From Chrysomallon squamiferum (Eukaryota; Mollusca; Gastropoda; Neomphalida; Peltospiridae): a stretch of DNA of 64,000 bases. Within the stretch, counting starts at the first letter, position 1, and every line of letters starts with the position of its first letter. The stretch lies in assembly GCA_012295275.1 (NCBI GenBank), contig CM022678.1, positions 15,875,045 through 15,939,044 on the forward strand, written 5' to 3'. Below, piece after piece: positions 49,926 to 62,599 of this stretch. Made by a program: the position numbers and the translations under genes. Below the pieces are notes generated by a model. It ran no database searches and was not told the origin of the DNA. It worked only from the letters and a program-made list of their open reading frames with translations.

Positions 49926-50462
49926 TCTTTCTGATCACGAGGAAAACACAACGGATATCATGTGATTGAAACACGTGATAAGCCATGTGTTTAAATCTAA
50001 GGTCGTTGGAAGAATATTATTTGTTTGTTGAACTTTGTTTCTAATTTACTTTCAGAATTTCGTTCGTTTATTAATGTTTAATGGCTGAAATTCTTATTAT
50101 TTTTCTTCCCTGTCGCTTTCAATTTGTAGTCCAGTTGTAAAGCATTCGCTTGAGTAGTTGACTTTAAAATTAATAACCGATCCCGAAATTAAATAATTTA
50201 CATAAATAAATAAATAAATAAATAAATAAACATGCTTACGCTAATTATAATCTTTGGGTGAAAGTATATAAATAAATACTTTTAATCTACTATAGTTCGT
50301 AATGAAAGTATTTGACCAGTGGGTGAAAAATCGGGATTTACATTTTATATTAAGATAAATAATTGAAAAATGAATTATTGATATTAACGGATTTTATTTT
50401 ATTTTTTAGAATTTACCTTTTTATTTATTTATATATTTACTATTGTTAGTGTTGTTGTTGAT

Positions 50463-50494
<32 letters not shown>

Positions 50495-50848
50495 TATTTT
50501 AAGTTACACATTCTTCTTTATTATTTCATTACCGGAACTTCAAAGAAAGAATACATACAGGACAGACATATCCTATTATTTCGAATATTGTTTTTAAAAT
50601 ACGTGGAGTTCATCAATAAGCATTTAACCTTTAGTACCCTTATTTATCTTCAGTATTAACTCTATCCCAATGTCAGAGCTCCCTACGTTTAATACATCTT
50701 GAACTACCCCTGACCTCATCCATTTCTTGATTTAGTCATTTAGCGGGACATGTAGGGGTGGGGGAGGAAGAAGGAAAATGTTGTGAAGTAGAACATTTCA
50801 TTTGAGATAAAAAATAAAAGAGATTTAATATAATACTCTGAAAAAAAA

Positions 50849-50882
<34 letters not shown>

Positions 50883-53345
50883 TATTATTAAAAGAAACAA
50901 TACGAACGGACATTTAAAACTGAAACATCGTTAGGTGAAATCCTTCGTAGACCTACTTGATTTTCCAGCTGCTTTCAATTTATATATAACTACCTTTACA
51001 TGGAAAACAATTAAGAAAATAATGCTTATACGTATGTGTTTTTAATGTGAGTTTTGTGCGTACGTGAACATTTGCATTCATTTTACCAATGTGACCGAGT
51101 AAAGACTTCACTGTTATCTTTTCTGTTGTACGTTACTGAATTAATTATATTGCATTTTGTTGTGTTCTGTTGATTTTTTTGTTTGCAGTTTTGCCAGTTT
51201 TCATTATTTACTGCTTACTCAATGTTAACCTTCAGAAAGGAAACAAATATATAACGAAAGGAATGTCACAATTCGAAGAAGAATCCATGACACCATTTAA
51301 GTTTCTGAGTACACACACACACAAAACAGTCTTTAAGAGACTGAAGATCAATGGTTTGGGAAATTTATGAACATACATTAAACCAGTCAACTTCAAAAAA
51401 ACCCCAATAAACTGATATAACTAAAGATAAAAAGGAATATGAAGAAAACACAGTTCGTACAATTGTACATGTTTTATTATCAAGTGAAGAAGCATTGTAA
51501 CATCATTTAAAATACAGACTAACGTATTACACATTAAAATGACAATGTTTATATACATACATTTTACACCCTTTGTCATCCATGTCCAAAATAAAATATG
51601 TGCAAGATTTAAAACTTAACAATAGCAATCTGTACATTAAAATTTACTTTTATTATTATTAATTTATTTAATGAACAAAATGATAAAATAATTCTTATTT
51701 GAGGAGAAAAACGGATATGCCTTCTTGAGGTAACATTTTTGGACGTGAAATTATATAAAAAAAAAAAAAAAAACGATACGAAATAAAATTTCAAATTACT
51801 GAAAATTTAAAATTAATGGTTTTCTCTTAAGATTGCTGGTTAAATGCAAAATCCTCAAGGCAATGCAATAATAAAAATAAATAAATAAATAAATAATTTA
51901 AAATAAAATAAATGAATAAAAGTCATAACTGTCATTTTTTAACTTACACCTGTTATAACTAAAAATAATGAATTAAGCCTGAGGTCCTGGTCATTGTAGC
52001 ATAAATGATTCAACAATGAATTTGGAAACATCAGTTATTCTGAAATACTAAACCTAACATTTAAAGTTGGTATCTGAAGTATATCATACTTTCATTTACA
52101 AGTTCCCAATTTGCATTCTCAAAGCCTGTTAATTATCTTATATATATATAAATTAATAGTAATAATCTTAAAATACAAATAACCTAAAAACCAAAAAGAT
52201 CTCTTCCAAAAATTTAAATAAAAAAATAAAAAATACATTAAAAAAAAAAAAAAATTCAGAGATAAAGAAAGAAAAAAGAAGTCGAGAAAACCTAACTATT
52301 TTTAGATGTTTGAAAAATAAACTGTGAAAAGATACATTTTTCAGTGTACATGATTGTGTAATTTTTAACAATATGTACAAAGGAAAATGATCAAACAGTT
52401 ATCGACTACATTTATTCACACACACTTGCACATATTCATAATCTTTAACATTACAATTATGTAAAAATAAATGTCTGTAAATTGAACTGTATTAATTTCT
52501 TCCACACACAAAAATAAATGATTGATATTTTAAGAACGACTTTCATAAACTAATAAATTGTTAACTTCTAAACCCTTTGTAGTTTGGGATTACAGAATGT
52601 ATTATTTCGTGTTAACTTTTGTTTAATTTTCACAAATCTTCAACCAACATGGCTCAAAACATGAAGTCATTTAACTAGAAGAGTTTGTGAATCATGCACA
52701 TTTATAAAAATTATTTTTATATGAATCATCTTTCTTCATATTCAGTTCTATATTTTCATAAACCTATGGTTTTTTTTTCAAAATTTATTCTTTTTTATGC
52801 TAAACGTTCTTTATGATTACACATTTGATTAGTTACAGCTAAGAACTAATATTGCCGTGTAATATTTCTTTGTGCATTAGTAACTATCAATTGTTTAACA
52901 AAGACGTAACTGGATACTTTTAGGAAACTGAGTTTTGAAGAGATGATTTAAACTGGGAATTTGCAAAAAAACAAAAAACAAAAAAAAGACACAAAATTAA
53001 ATATAATAAAGAGAACTTGTACATTTTGAAATAGTTGTTAAAAATTATGAACACAAATAGAGAAACAGTTATTTGCATTTGTAATAATACTATTATAATT
53101 ATAATTATTAGCAACTTAAATAATATATTTTGAAAGTTATTTAGAATTGGTGGAAACACATTAGCATATTATTAACATTATTAACATATTAAAATAATGA
53201 TTATTCTGAACATTGATAATACATTTTGAAATAGTTATAAAAAAACTGTGGAAATACATTAAGAAATTATATCATAGAATACATTTTAAACTGTAATTCC
53301 TGAAACAAAATTACAACTTGTGGTAATAGTATAGAATGAATTATA

Positions 53346-53474
53346 TTCCTTAATCATTCAGAAATACAAATGTGTTTCAGGAATTAGTTTTAAAATGCAT
53401 TCTATTATTATAACATAGAATGCATTTTAAAACTAATTCCTGAAACAAAATTTCGTTTCTAAATGATTAAGGAA
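53346..53474. repeat. Inverted repeat with about 58-bp arms
   Basis: The left arm starts TTCCTTAATCATTCAGAAA and the right arm ends AAATGATTAAGGAA. The inner arms share GTTTCAGGAATTAGTTTTAA and AATGCATTCTA and its reverse complement around a short TTATTATAA centre. A third partial, decayed copy (ATAGAATACATTTTAAA...TAATTCCTGAAACAAAATT) lies at about 53273-53312. Confidence 0.85.
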
Positions 53475-55732
53475 CCTATTTCGTAACTTAATTTCTATCT
53501 AGAACAAACATTACTAATTTTGATATTTAGAATATTTTATATTCCAAAATTTTATATTTTATTATATTTTTTTACTCAGATGAGATAAAACTCTGATATA
53601 GGTTCTGTTGTCAAAAGTAGTTTGTATTAAAGCAGATACATTCTTCTTAATACAACAAATGAATGTTTTCACAGCATGTTTAAACTATACTGTAACACAT
53701 GAATTTTCAAACACACTGACTGAATATACATATACAATCACCATAAATCCAGTTTATCATAATACAAACTGTGATGTCAAACATGCTGTTTTATCAGACT
53801 TACAGTGAAATGTATAGAGTGAGACATAGCCAACATCAACATCATCAAAACTAAAATAACAGTCTACAAATCATTATTATTGTGTGTAACGTAATAATTC
53901 TCCCTAAATAACAAATATTTAATTGTTTTATTTTTTAAAATGCAAAGTCAGTGCAAAATTAAAATTCAGCTAAATTTACAGTGCAGCTTAAAAAGAAAGT
54001 GAACAAAGAAAACACATTTCTAAAATTGTTTCTATGTAAATGTATTTCTTTTAAAAAAGAAAAAGGTGAAATTAAGTATTATATCATCGAACAGAAACGA
54101 ATACAAACTAAATATGACTATACATCAATTTTTTTTAAATTATAAATATTGCAAATGATAACATAGCTAAAATTCAAAAATCAAAATGGACTTTTCTGCT
54201 TTGGATATTATGTCCAGTTTTTAAATATTTATAATATTTATTTATTTATTTATTGATGAATGGAGATTTTGTCTATTTATTTGCTGACTTTAACAATGAA
54301 TTTACTTATTTTATTTTTTTAAAAAATAATTGACAAGCCTTACTTTATTTTATAAATATAATTAAACTCAAATAATTCTGTGTTTTATATACATTTAAGT
54401 ATTTGTTTCTTTCTTAATAATATAGTGCAAAAATAAAATACTGTACTTTTCTTCTGATTCATGTCATTGTTTTCTAAAGAGACATAAAACAAGAAAAAAA
54501 AAAAAAAAATAATAATAATAATTCCTTTAGCTTGTTTTAATGCTAATGAACTATACATTTTTATTAGTAAAGATTGATGTTCAAAACCAAAAAAAACAAA
54601 AAAACTTATGTTATGAATACCAAAATTATACTGAAGATTTGTTTACCATCACCAAATGTACATTTAAAAAATAAAAATACCAAAATACAACAAACAGCAA
54701 AAAGATTACTTTACACACAATGTTAAGTTAAATAAAAAATAAAACAAAACATAATTGTAACTACAACACAGCTTCTGCTATGCGGAGACATCTTAAAAAC
54801 AGGTATCAGTAATTCTATCTACAGTTATTTTGTTTATACAGAATAAAAATAAAATTTCAAACTAGACCCACTCTATAATAAAGTTTTATAACAAAGATCA
54901 GTATTATTAGGGTTTAATGCAGAAAGATAACAAGTACCCATAAATGTTGTTCAAGACAGTGGATAAGTTTTATATTTTTCTTAATCAGAAAATTACTAAC
55001 AACTGCTTTAGATATTTTACTATATATATATATAGATATATGATCATAAAAATTATTAAGGTGAAATAACATCATAATTCAATATTTTTAATCTCTGTAT
55101 ATGTAACTTCATTCATACGATTAAGAACCATATTTATATATAACTCATGTGCTACTCTTTATCAGTTAGCAGCAACAAATCTTTCTATAGTCCTTCCCAT
55201 CGTCTGGAAAGCTTCTACAATCACATTTCATAACACAGTCTCTGGGCACAATCTGTGATGGGAAACGGTCTAGTGCAAAATTAATTCTGCAGCTAATAAC
55301 CTTACTAAGATATATATATATATTATCAGTTAAAGGGCACATTACAGATAAAATATGTTTAGAACAGTTCCCCAACTTGGTATTTTTATGCATTAAACTC
55401 TCATGAAACATACCAATACATCAACATTTTTAACAACACACACCAATAAATATGAATATTTTACAGTAAAATAATAAACCAAAAACACATCTAATTTGTT
55501 ATTTAAAAAACCGCTTGTTGGAATAATTATAATGAAAGAATACCAATTTCTTGGAAATTTAATAAAGGCAAAGTTAAACACTGCAGTTGTTTTGGAATAA
55601 ATTTACCGTACAATAAACTTATTGAAAAAATGCATAAAGCACTGCATTCATGTAATTTCAGAAAAAATATTTAAATGAAGGTTTATAAACTAAATACGAA
55701 GCAAACCCTGTCCCTTACTTACTTATATATAA

Positions 55733-55810
55733 AAATATAATGAACATGTTAAGTAAATATAACTAAACATATATATTTAGTTATATTTACTTAACATGTT
55801 CATTATATTT
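55733..55810. repeat. Perfect palindrome, 35-bp arms and 8-bp loop
   Basis: The left arm is 55733-55767 and begins AAATATAATGAACATG. The right arm is 55776-55810, its exact reverse complement. The loop is CATATATA. It is able to form a long hairpin. Confidence 0.92.
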
Positions 55811-57469
55811 TTTCTAAATTATACTGCAAAATTTTCCTGCCTTTTTACAACATGCCATTCAAAAGCAGAAGCAATATTTGTTTAAAACAAATGCCAAAAT
55901 CTAAAGAAGAAACAAATGGTGGGAAATTACTTTTTGTTTATGCTCAGAAAGTTTTTAAAATTCTTCAGACTTACTTTAGTTTTTAATAATATTTATAATT
56001 TTGTAAACAAGTATTCTATGTATTAAATAGTATTAAAAGGGTTTCTAAAGTTTAGCAGATCTTACTCACTATAACGTGTTACTTTTTTTTTCATGTTCTT
56101 ATTATGACAAACTTTCTTTTAATCTTTGGATATTATTTGTGACTAGAATTACAACAGACAGAAAACAGCTGATTTTGGAAATTTCGTATAATTTTCAATT
56201 TGTCACCAACTCAACTGAATTACTAACTGTAATTTGTTTTCTACAAGTAACAAATATATTTCTAAAGTTTATTTACACATTAAAAAAAACTTTTTTCATT
56301 GACAAAACAGGTTTAATATGCAAAAGTAAACGCTGGCCATAGAAAATATTTGCATTCACAAAATATTAAACTAGTAAAAATAAAGAAAGATCTTGAGTAT
56401 TTCTTAATGTTTCTAATATTCTGACCAAGAGTTCGAGTGGATATTCAATTTAATCTAATTCTCACTGATGTTTTTAAAATCTTGGAATTCTTGGAGTTCT
56501 ACAACTCTAAACACAATCTAAGCAATCTATGTGATGGAAGTGATAATAAACACTGAATCATTTGTTATCTAAGCTGGTCCCATTGGTCTAAGGTGGATGT
56601 TTTAAAATATTTGCAATCAATCAAATTCAACAAACAGTTTTCTCAGGTTTCTCAAACTCACAATGCAAAATATGAATGGCAAATGACGATATCAGATAGC
56701 TACATTTAAGGCAGGAATTGATACCAATGAGCTGAATGAAAAACAATATCAATTTGTATCAACAAATATCTAGAAACTGAACATTGGAAAACAAAAACCC
56801 ATCAAAATGCACAATCCTTTGCAATGAAAGTATTTCCGTGTATTAAAATATCATCACTTTTTCTGAGGTAACACTTTTACCTTGTTTAAGACTATTTTTT
56901 TTAAATATAAATTATTTAAAATAAAAAATATATGTATAATCCAGTTGGATGAGAATAAAAATAACATTTTCTGTTTGGAATTACTTCTTGTACAAAAATA
57001 TTTTTTAAAACTGTTTTAAAACTTTTTTTCTTTTCTTTCTTTCTTTTATGTAGATTAACTCACTTTCAGGTGTGCATTACTAGCACTATCATAAAGTTCC
57101 TTTCCGCTATCCAAATATCAAACTTTCTTAATACTTTTTGCTATGACTTCTTCATTTTTATGCTTTTGATATGTGATATAAAATTAATATTTTATAAGAA
57201 ACCATAAAATAAAATAACTAAAATCATTTCTCAAGGTACTCATTCAACCACTGTCATTTGGTTTTCATTAAAATTATTATAAAAAGTTTTTTTTTTTTAA
57301 CTTTCACAAATGATAAAACAATTTTTACAAAATATTCTATAGTTTATTATTAATTATATGTATTTTTTTTTTTCATTGCAAAGGTTTACAACAACACAAG
57401 TTTACAGACCCATAGCCCAAAACGTTTACTGAAAATTTAAACAGAGAATGTTTACAATTATGTCACTGT

Positions 57470-60400
57470 TTACTGTCCCTTCTTGGCTTTGCCTCTCATT
57501 CGGGTCACACTTCCATTCTCAGTCGCATTGTTCTGATCTGCTTCTGGTAATGAGTTTATATCATCATGTTCCACTGGAAAAATAAACGAGTAACGCAACA
57601 TAATGTAAAGTAAAGTAAAAAAAGTAAAGTAAACTAAAGTAAAGAAAAGTAAAAGTAACAAAACATAAAGTAAATACATTTTTTAAAATGACATCAAAGG
57701 AAAAAATTCTAGTCTTATTCACATTAATAATATTGCTGTGTATTTAAAACAATTCTCAATCACATTAGTTTAATTTTCAGTTATAATCCTCTTTTGTATA
57801 CAGTATACCCTCACCTATTCGCGGTTCCCCATTCGCGGCCCCGCATATTCGTCGGTTAGGCTCTTAACCCTATCGCATCGTATGCTGGTATACCAGGCTA
57901 GCGTCATAACGTCATAAAAACAAATGCTCAGTAAACCGGGTTTTTGTAGGTCATAGAGACTTAAGTGCCTGAAGACTAGGAATAATTACCTAAAGTGCTG
58001 TAAAGCAGCAGCTAAGCTGTGCCATACTGTACATTAGTGTTATCATCATCATCGTATGGCACTGCAAATTTCATCATCATTTTATTATCATTCATTATTG
58101 GTGACAGCACAAACAATATCAAATTTTTTCAATTATTATTGCAATACAGTACATATTTTTTTTATAAATGCATACACTGTATATACAGTGCATATTTTTG
58201 TGACCGTGTATTAATAATGTTTTTAATTGCATATTATTACTTAATTGAATAATGCGTACTGTATTTATCTGTTTGCCTTTAAATTTGTTCCACTTTCTGT
58301 CAATTCTAATACATATGTTGTACGCATAGAAAATTACTTTACGGTACAGTAATACTGTATGGGTAACTATGCTATGCGGTGTTACTGTCCTCCTGTACTT
58401 ACGTTTCTTTCTGATTAAAATATTGTTTCAGTACAAAATTAAAATGTGTTTACATTATCATTACTACATTAGTGAAATACATAACTGCATGCAATATTAC
58501 TACATTATTACTGTATTAATGAGTAAGAGTGTCTTTAGAAAGTGTTTGGGAAGCATTTAGTACCGTATATAATCTCATAATAGACGTTTTAAAACTGCAT
58601 CCAATATTTGCGGTTTTTCGCTATTCGCAGGGGGGTAAAGAACGTAACCCCCGCGAATAGCGAAGGAATACTGTACATTAATTCTGCTGTTATAGCGAGG
58701 ACAGATGCTTTTGGTACATTAACAAATACCATTTTATGATAGGTTTGTCAAAATAATTATTTCTGTTTTTAATCCATGAAAAAGATATCTATTCTTTACT
58801 AAAAAAAAAAAAAAAAAAAAACAAACAGATATCTATTTTTATTAATAAAAAGATAGTTTCAAAAACAACAAATACAATACTATTGATACAATCCTAACGT
58901 GACATGAATGTTTCTGCTACTCAAACTGTCCAATAAGAAAACAAAATTGATATAACAGCAAAAATCAGTTTGGTACAAACCAATAGTTCCCAGCCTTTTG
59001 TAGGCCATACCCCAACTGAACACTTGAAAATTTTAAATACCTCTTTGGCATAAAAACAAAGCAAGTTAATAAATTTAGAGTTCTGGATGTATTCATTAAC
59101 AATTTTCAAAAACAAAACAAATTTAGTTTAATTATTTTCTTATTCTGCACTTGCTAAATTAATGACCCAGCAAAATGTGTGTGTAAATATCAAATTGTCA
59201 ATTCACATTATCACTTAATATTCAAACTGAGTCCTTAATTTGGTGTAGACTTGATAATCACGTCAAGTGGAATTAAAATGGTTCAAGTGAAATTTTGATT
59301 AAATACTAAGATAGAAACAAAAGTTTGGCATTTACTTGTGAAAATACTTCAGAATTTTTAACTTAAAAATGTCCACGTGTTACATTCATGTGGGGTTTTT
59401 GATAGAAACATGTTTTTACCTTTTGGCTTCTTCTTGCTAGGAGATCGAGTTTTCTTTGCCACAGCACTTTTCTCTCGTAGTTTCTTCAGGTGGAAAGTGA
59501 TGAAGTTCCACATCATCCATGCCTGCAGTAGACACATGGCAGCCAAACAGTTAATTCTGAAAAAAATTGAAGTACTAATAATGAGGATAAATTTTTATTT
59601 ATATTTTTGTAAAAGTTAAAATGAAGAAAGAAAGAAAAAGGTAGACAGGAACCAAGAAGTCGATATGAAAAGATGGCCAAAAAAATAAACTAAGAGCCAT
59701 GCAATCATGGGGGAAAAAAATAATTAAAAAAAAATAGGAAAAAGAAAAAGACAAATAGCAGCTAAATAATAATGTTGGAACAACAATGGAAAAATTACCT
59801 TATCAGTTTTGTGTTAAAGTTTCCTACAGCAATGTCAATGGTTGTTCGACTTGTCTGTTCCAGACCATACCTAAAACAGTTTAAAAAACAAAAAATAAAG
59901 ATTTCAAAAATAATTTTAACAAAGCAATACAGTTGTTTTTTTAAAAACTTGTTTATAAACAACTCACATCTCAAAACATTTTGAAAATTAAATCTGATTT
60001 ATTAATTATTATTAATCATAAAAAGCATAAAAAAAATAAATTAATTATTTAATGGCTAATCTAAATTATAGAGTTATCAATATTTTTTGTATGTTTAATT
60101 CTTTGCACTAAGTTATTAACTTACCAAAATGTAAGAACTGCTAGAGTGATTGATCCAAGCCGTACCAACACAAAGAGAACATTAAATACCATAAACCTGT
60201 GAAAAATACAATAATTATATATATTCATATTCATATACATATACATATACATAAATGAAGAAGTGCACAAGCCTAACAAACGTATGCATATACAACACAC
60301 ACACGACATATGTTGGTACCCACACACACAAACAGATATTTGTATACAACACACATTATCAATACAACAAGCCATCATCACGTTAGATAAAATAATGTGG

Positions 60401-62599
60401 CCAAATAAAAGTATTCGCTGTAAATATTTGTGAACAGTTTTACTGATGTAAGCATGATCAAAGTATCTGTATTGAACAGAAACATTTTCCAGACACAAAA
60501 CAGACTTCCTACCATTTTATCTCAGTGAATTTCTTCACAAGTCTATACACAACCTGAACATCAGATCAACACTACTTTAAAAAATAAAAAAAAATAAAAA
60601 CAGATTTAAAAATTACTGCTAATGCCAAAGCATTTCTTTTACATTTAATGGATCTATTAACAAGACAGAATAAATTTGAAAAAATCTGAAGTATCTGCTG
60701 AGCTAGTACAAACATTTTTAGAGTTTTACTTACGCAGTTGATGACATTTCATTTTTGTCTGCAAAATAAAGTAGCCTAGCAACATGGAAAACAAACTCCA
60801 CAGCATAATGTAGAACTAAGAGGCAGAGAGCAACTCGGTTGAAACTAGAAAATAATATAATAAAAACATTTTAAAATTATATGTGCTGTGTGTGTTTTTA
60901 AAATTATCATCTAGTTATGTAAATAAATAATAATACTGCTGAATTATTAAATGATGTTAAAAATATATTTCTCTGTAATGATAAAATTTAATGTATATCA
61001 AAATTTCTGTTCACACGTCTATCTCTGTCAGAGCAGATAATTTATTTCAAAAAAAGAAAAATAAATATTTTTTTACACTTTTGAAACAAAATACTTGTAT
61101 TGAAGAAATATTTTCTTTCACATTCTGTTCCTGTAATGATTTTCCAACAAGATCATTTTTAATGTGAACTGTGTGCAGATATTAATTTCACACAACAGTC
61201 ACTTATTAAAACCACAGAAATAAATAAACCAAACACCCAATGTCCTAAAATAAATATGAGATAAATGTCAAATGTAAAAACAGTAAAACTTTTTTAAAAA
61301 CCTGTTTAAGTTAAAACAACTCCTTTGACAGGTCTTTTTATTTTATTTTAGTTTTAGAAAAGTTCTTGAACTATTTCAGCTTGAAAAATAATAAAAATTT
61401 GTTTTCTTTAAAGTTTTTAGAAATTACACTAAAAATGTTATTTCTCAATTCACAATTTTGTGGTTCTAAAATTTCATCAGGACTTACTTGAGCATGTAAG
61501 CTGCAGTTATAAAAACAAGATACATTGTAGCATACTGAATTCTGGCAGGCATTTCTTCCTGCAAATCACAAACAAAAGATTTCACGTTATTGAAAATAAT
61601 AGATCATAATTTACAAATAAATATAAATTTTCTATTAGTGATACAAATATTAAAAGCAATTCAAATTATCCTGACTATAAGTAACAACTTTGTTTTGCAA
61701 AAGGAATGTACTATCTATTCCTACCTAATACAAATTAATAATACAATATTATATACTGACACTAAAGCATTATAAAACATATACACTCACAAATATCAGA
61801 GTTCTGTCATAACTGGCAACATGTTAATTTAAAGTATTTCCTTTATAGGTACAGGGATAATCACAATTCTAGAGGTATTTAAGATGTTACATCTGCTATT
61901 GAATCATGAAAGTAAATAAACAAAACACTAGTCAAACCAAAGGAAGCTCAACATAAACCAGTTTTTCTGTATAAAATATAATATATGAAAGTAAATTGTT
62001 ACCTTTTTAACTTTTTGGAAGTACAGTTCAGGATAACTGTGCAGCCAATAAGCGATCTGAAAGAATTGAATACTAATAATAATTACGAAATTCAAGTAAA
62101 CTAGCAGAAACAGAATTACTTATACAGAAACTTATTCTTATTTAAAATTTTCCAAGGTTAATATATAGTTAACATTATAGATATTAAATATTATTTCTGT
62201 TACTAGTTAGTTTTCATCACTAATAAGGATGCTTTATCTAAAAAGGGAAAATGACACAATGCATGCTATAGAATACATCACATACTAAAAAATCAATTAA
62301 CCCTTTCAGTTTTATTTTCGGAATAATAATAATGCTTTTCTAGTTTATTATAATGCCAGTTAATTAATAATTCATGCATTTCCCCATTATGAAACGGCAG
62401 AAAGTTTTCATTTGCAGATCTGCTGATCTATACTTTTCAGCAGGAATCCAAGTGTAGAAAATTCTGAACTGAAGTTACAACTGCAATTTTGGTCACTGTA
62501 CAGATTATTATATATTGAAGTCTCAGTGGGTTTAACAATGGAATAAAGGTTTATGTATGCTCACTCACCTGAATTATGAAATAAAACTTGACCAGAAAC
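57470..62599 (-). CDS. TRAM1: TRAM, translocating chain-associated membrane protein (5' part outside window)
   Basis: Minus-strand exons 62569-62599, 62003-62056, 61488-61558, 60734-60844, 60513-60542, 60125-60196, 59799-59870, 59420-59556 and 57470-57573 join in phase and give about 226 residues. Matches to remembered human TRAM: IAYWLHSYPELYFQK (human LAYWLHAFPELYFQK), MPARIQYATMYLVF, AAYMLNFNRV, LVLHYAVEFVFHVARLLYF, RLGSITLAVLTFW, VGNFNTKLIRI, and CLLQAWMMWNFITF (human VTQAFMMWKFINF), followed by a basic Ser/Lys tail on the cytosolic side. TRAM is a multi-pass ER membrane protein of the TLC-domain superfamily that assists Sec61-dependent entry of secretory and membrane proteins. About 150 N-terminal residues are missing because their exons lie right of 64000. 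TRAM1 versus TRAM2 was not resolved; the symbol is the closest guess. One exon is only 30 bases. Confidence 0.9.
57801..58673. mobile_element. Non-autonomous Tigger/pogo-like DNA element, about 873 bp
   Basis: The left end is CAGTATACCCTCACCTATTC followed by GCGG. The right end in reverse complement is CAGTATTCCTTCGCTATTCG followed by CGGGGGTTACGTTC. Both ends are flanked by TA (57799-57800 and 58674-58675), the expected target duplication of Tc1/mariner/pogo elements. Near the right end the sequence folds back (TTTTTCGCTATTCGCAGGGG with CCCCCGCGAATAGCGAA). No transposase frame is visible. It lies in the last intron of the TRAM gene. Confidence 0.8.

Larger units (their letters stand above)
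49926..57469. other. Gene-poor region between cathepsin B and TRAM
   Basis: No gene was recognised in about 7.5 kb. It contains an AGT tract (50466-50494), poly-A followed by TA (about 50840-50884), a decayed inverted repeat (53346-53474), a perfect palindrome (55733-55810) and long AT-rich sequence. The part next to 57469 probably holds the TRAM 3' UTR. Open frames at 51170-51370 and 55166-55411 have no supporting features. Confidence 0.5.

Noticed and set aside
51170-51370. Hydrophobic small open frame (66 codons)
   Set aside because: No conserved features, AT-rich like its surroundings, and such lengths are expected by chance here.
55166-55411. Minus-strand frame ending in a Cys-rich stretch (CVMKCDCRSFPDDGKDYRKIC)
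   Set aside because: It looked like a small secreted Cys-rich peptide, but it has no signal peptide and no splice support, and the body of the frame looks random.
62298-62330. TTAACCCTTTCAG as another TTAA-type element end
   Set aside because: No matching inverted end was found within the next kilobase.
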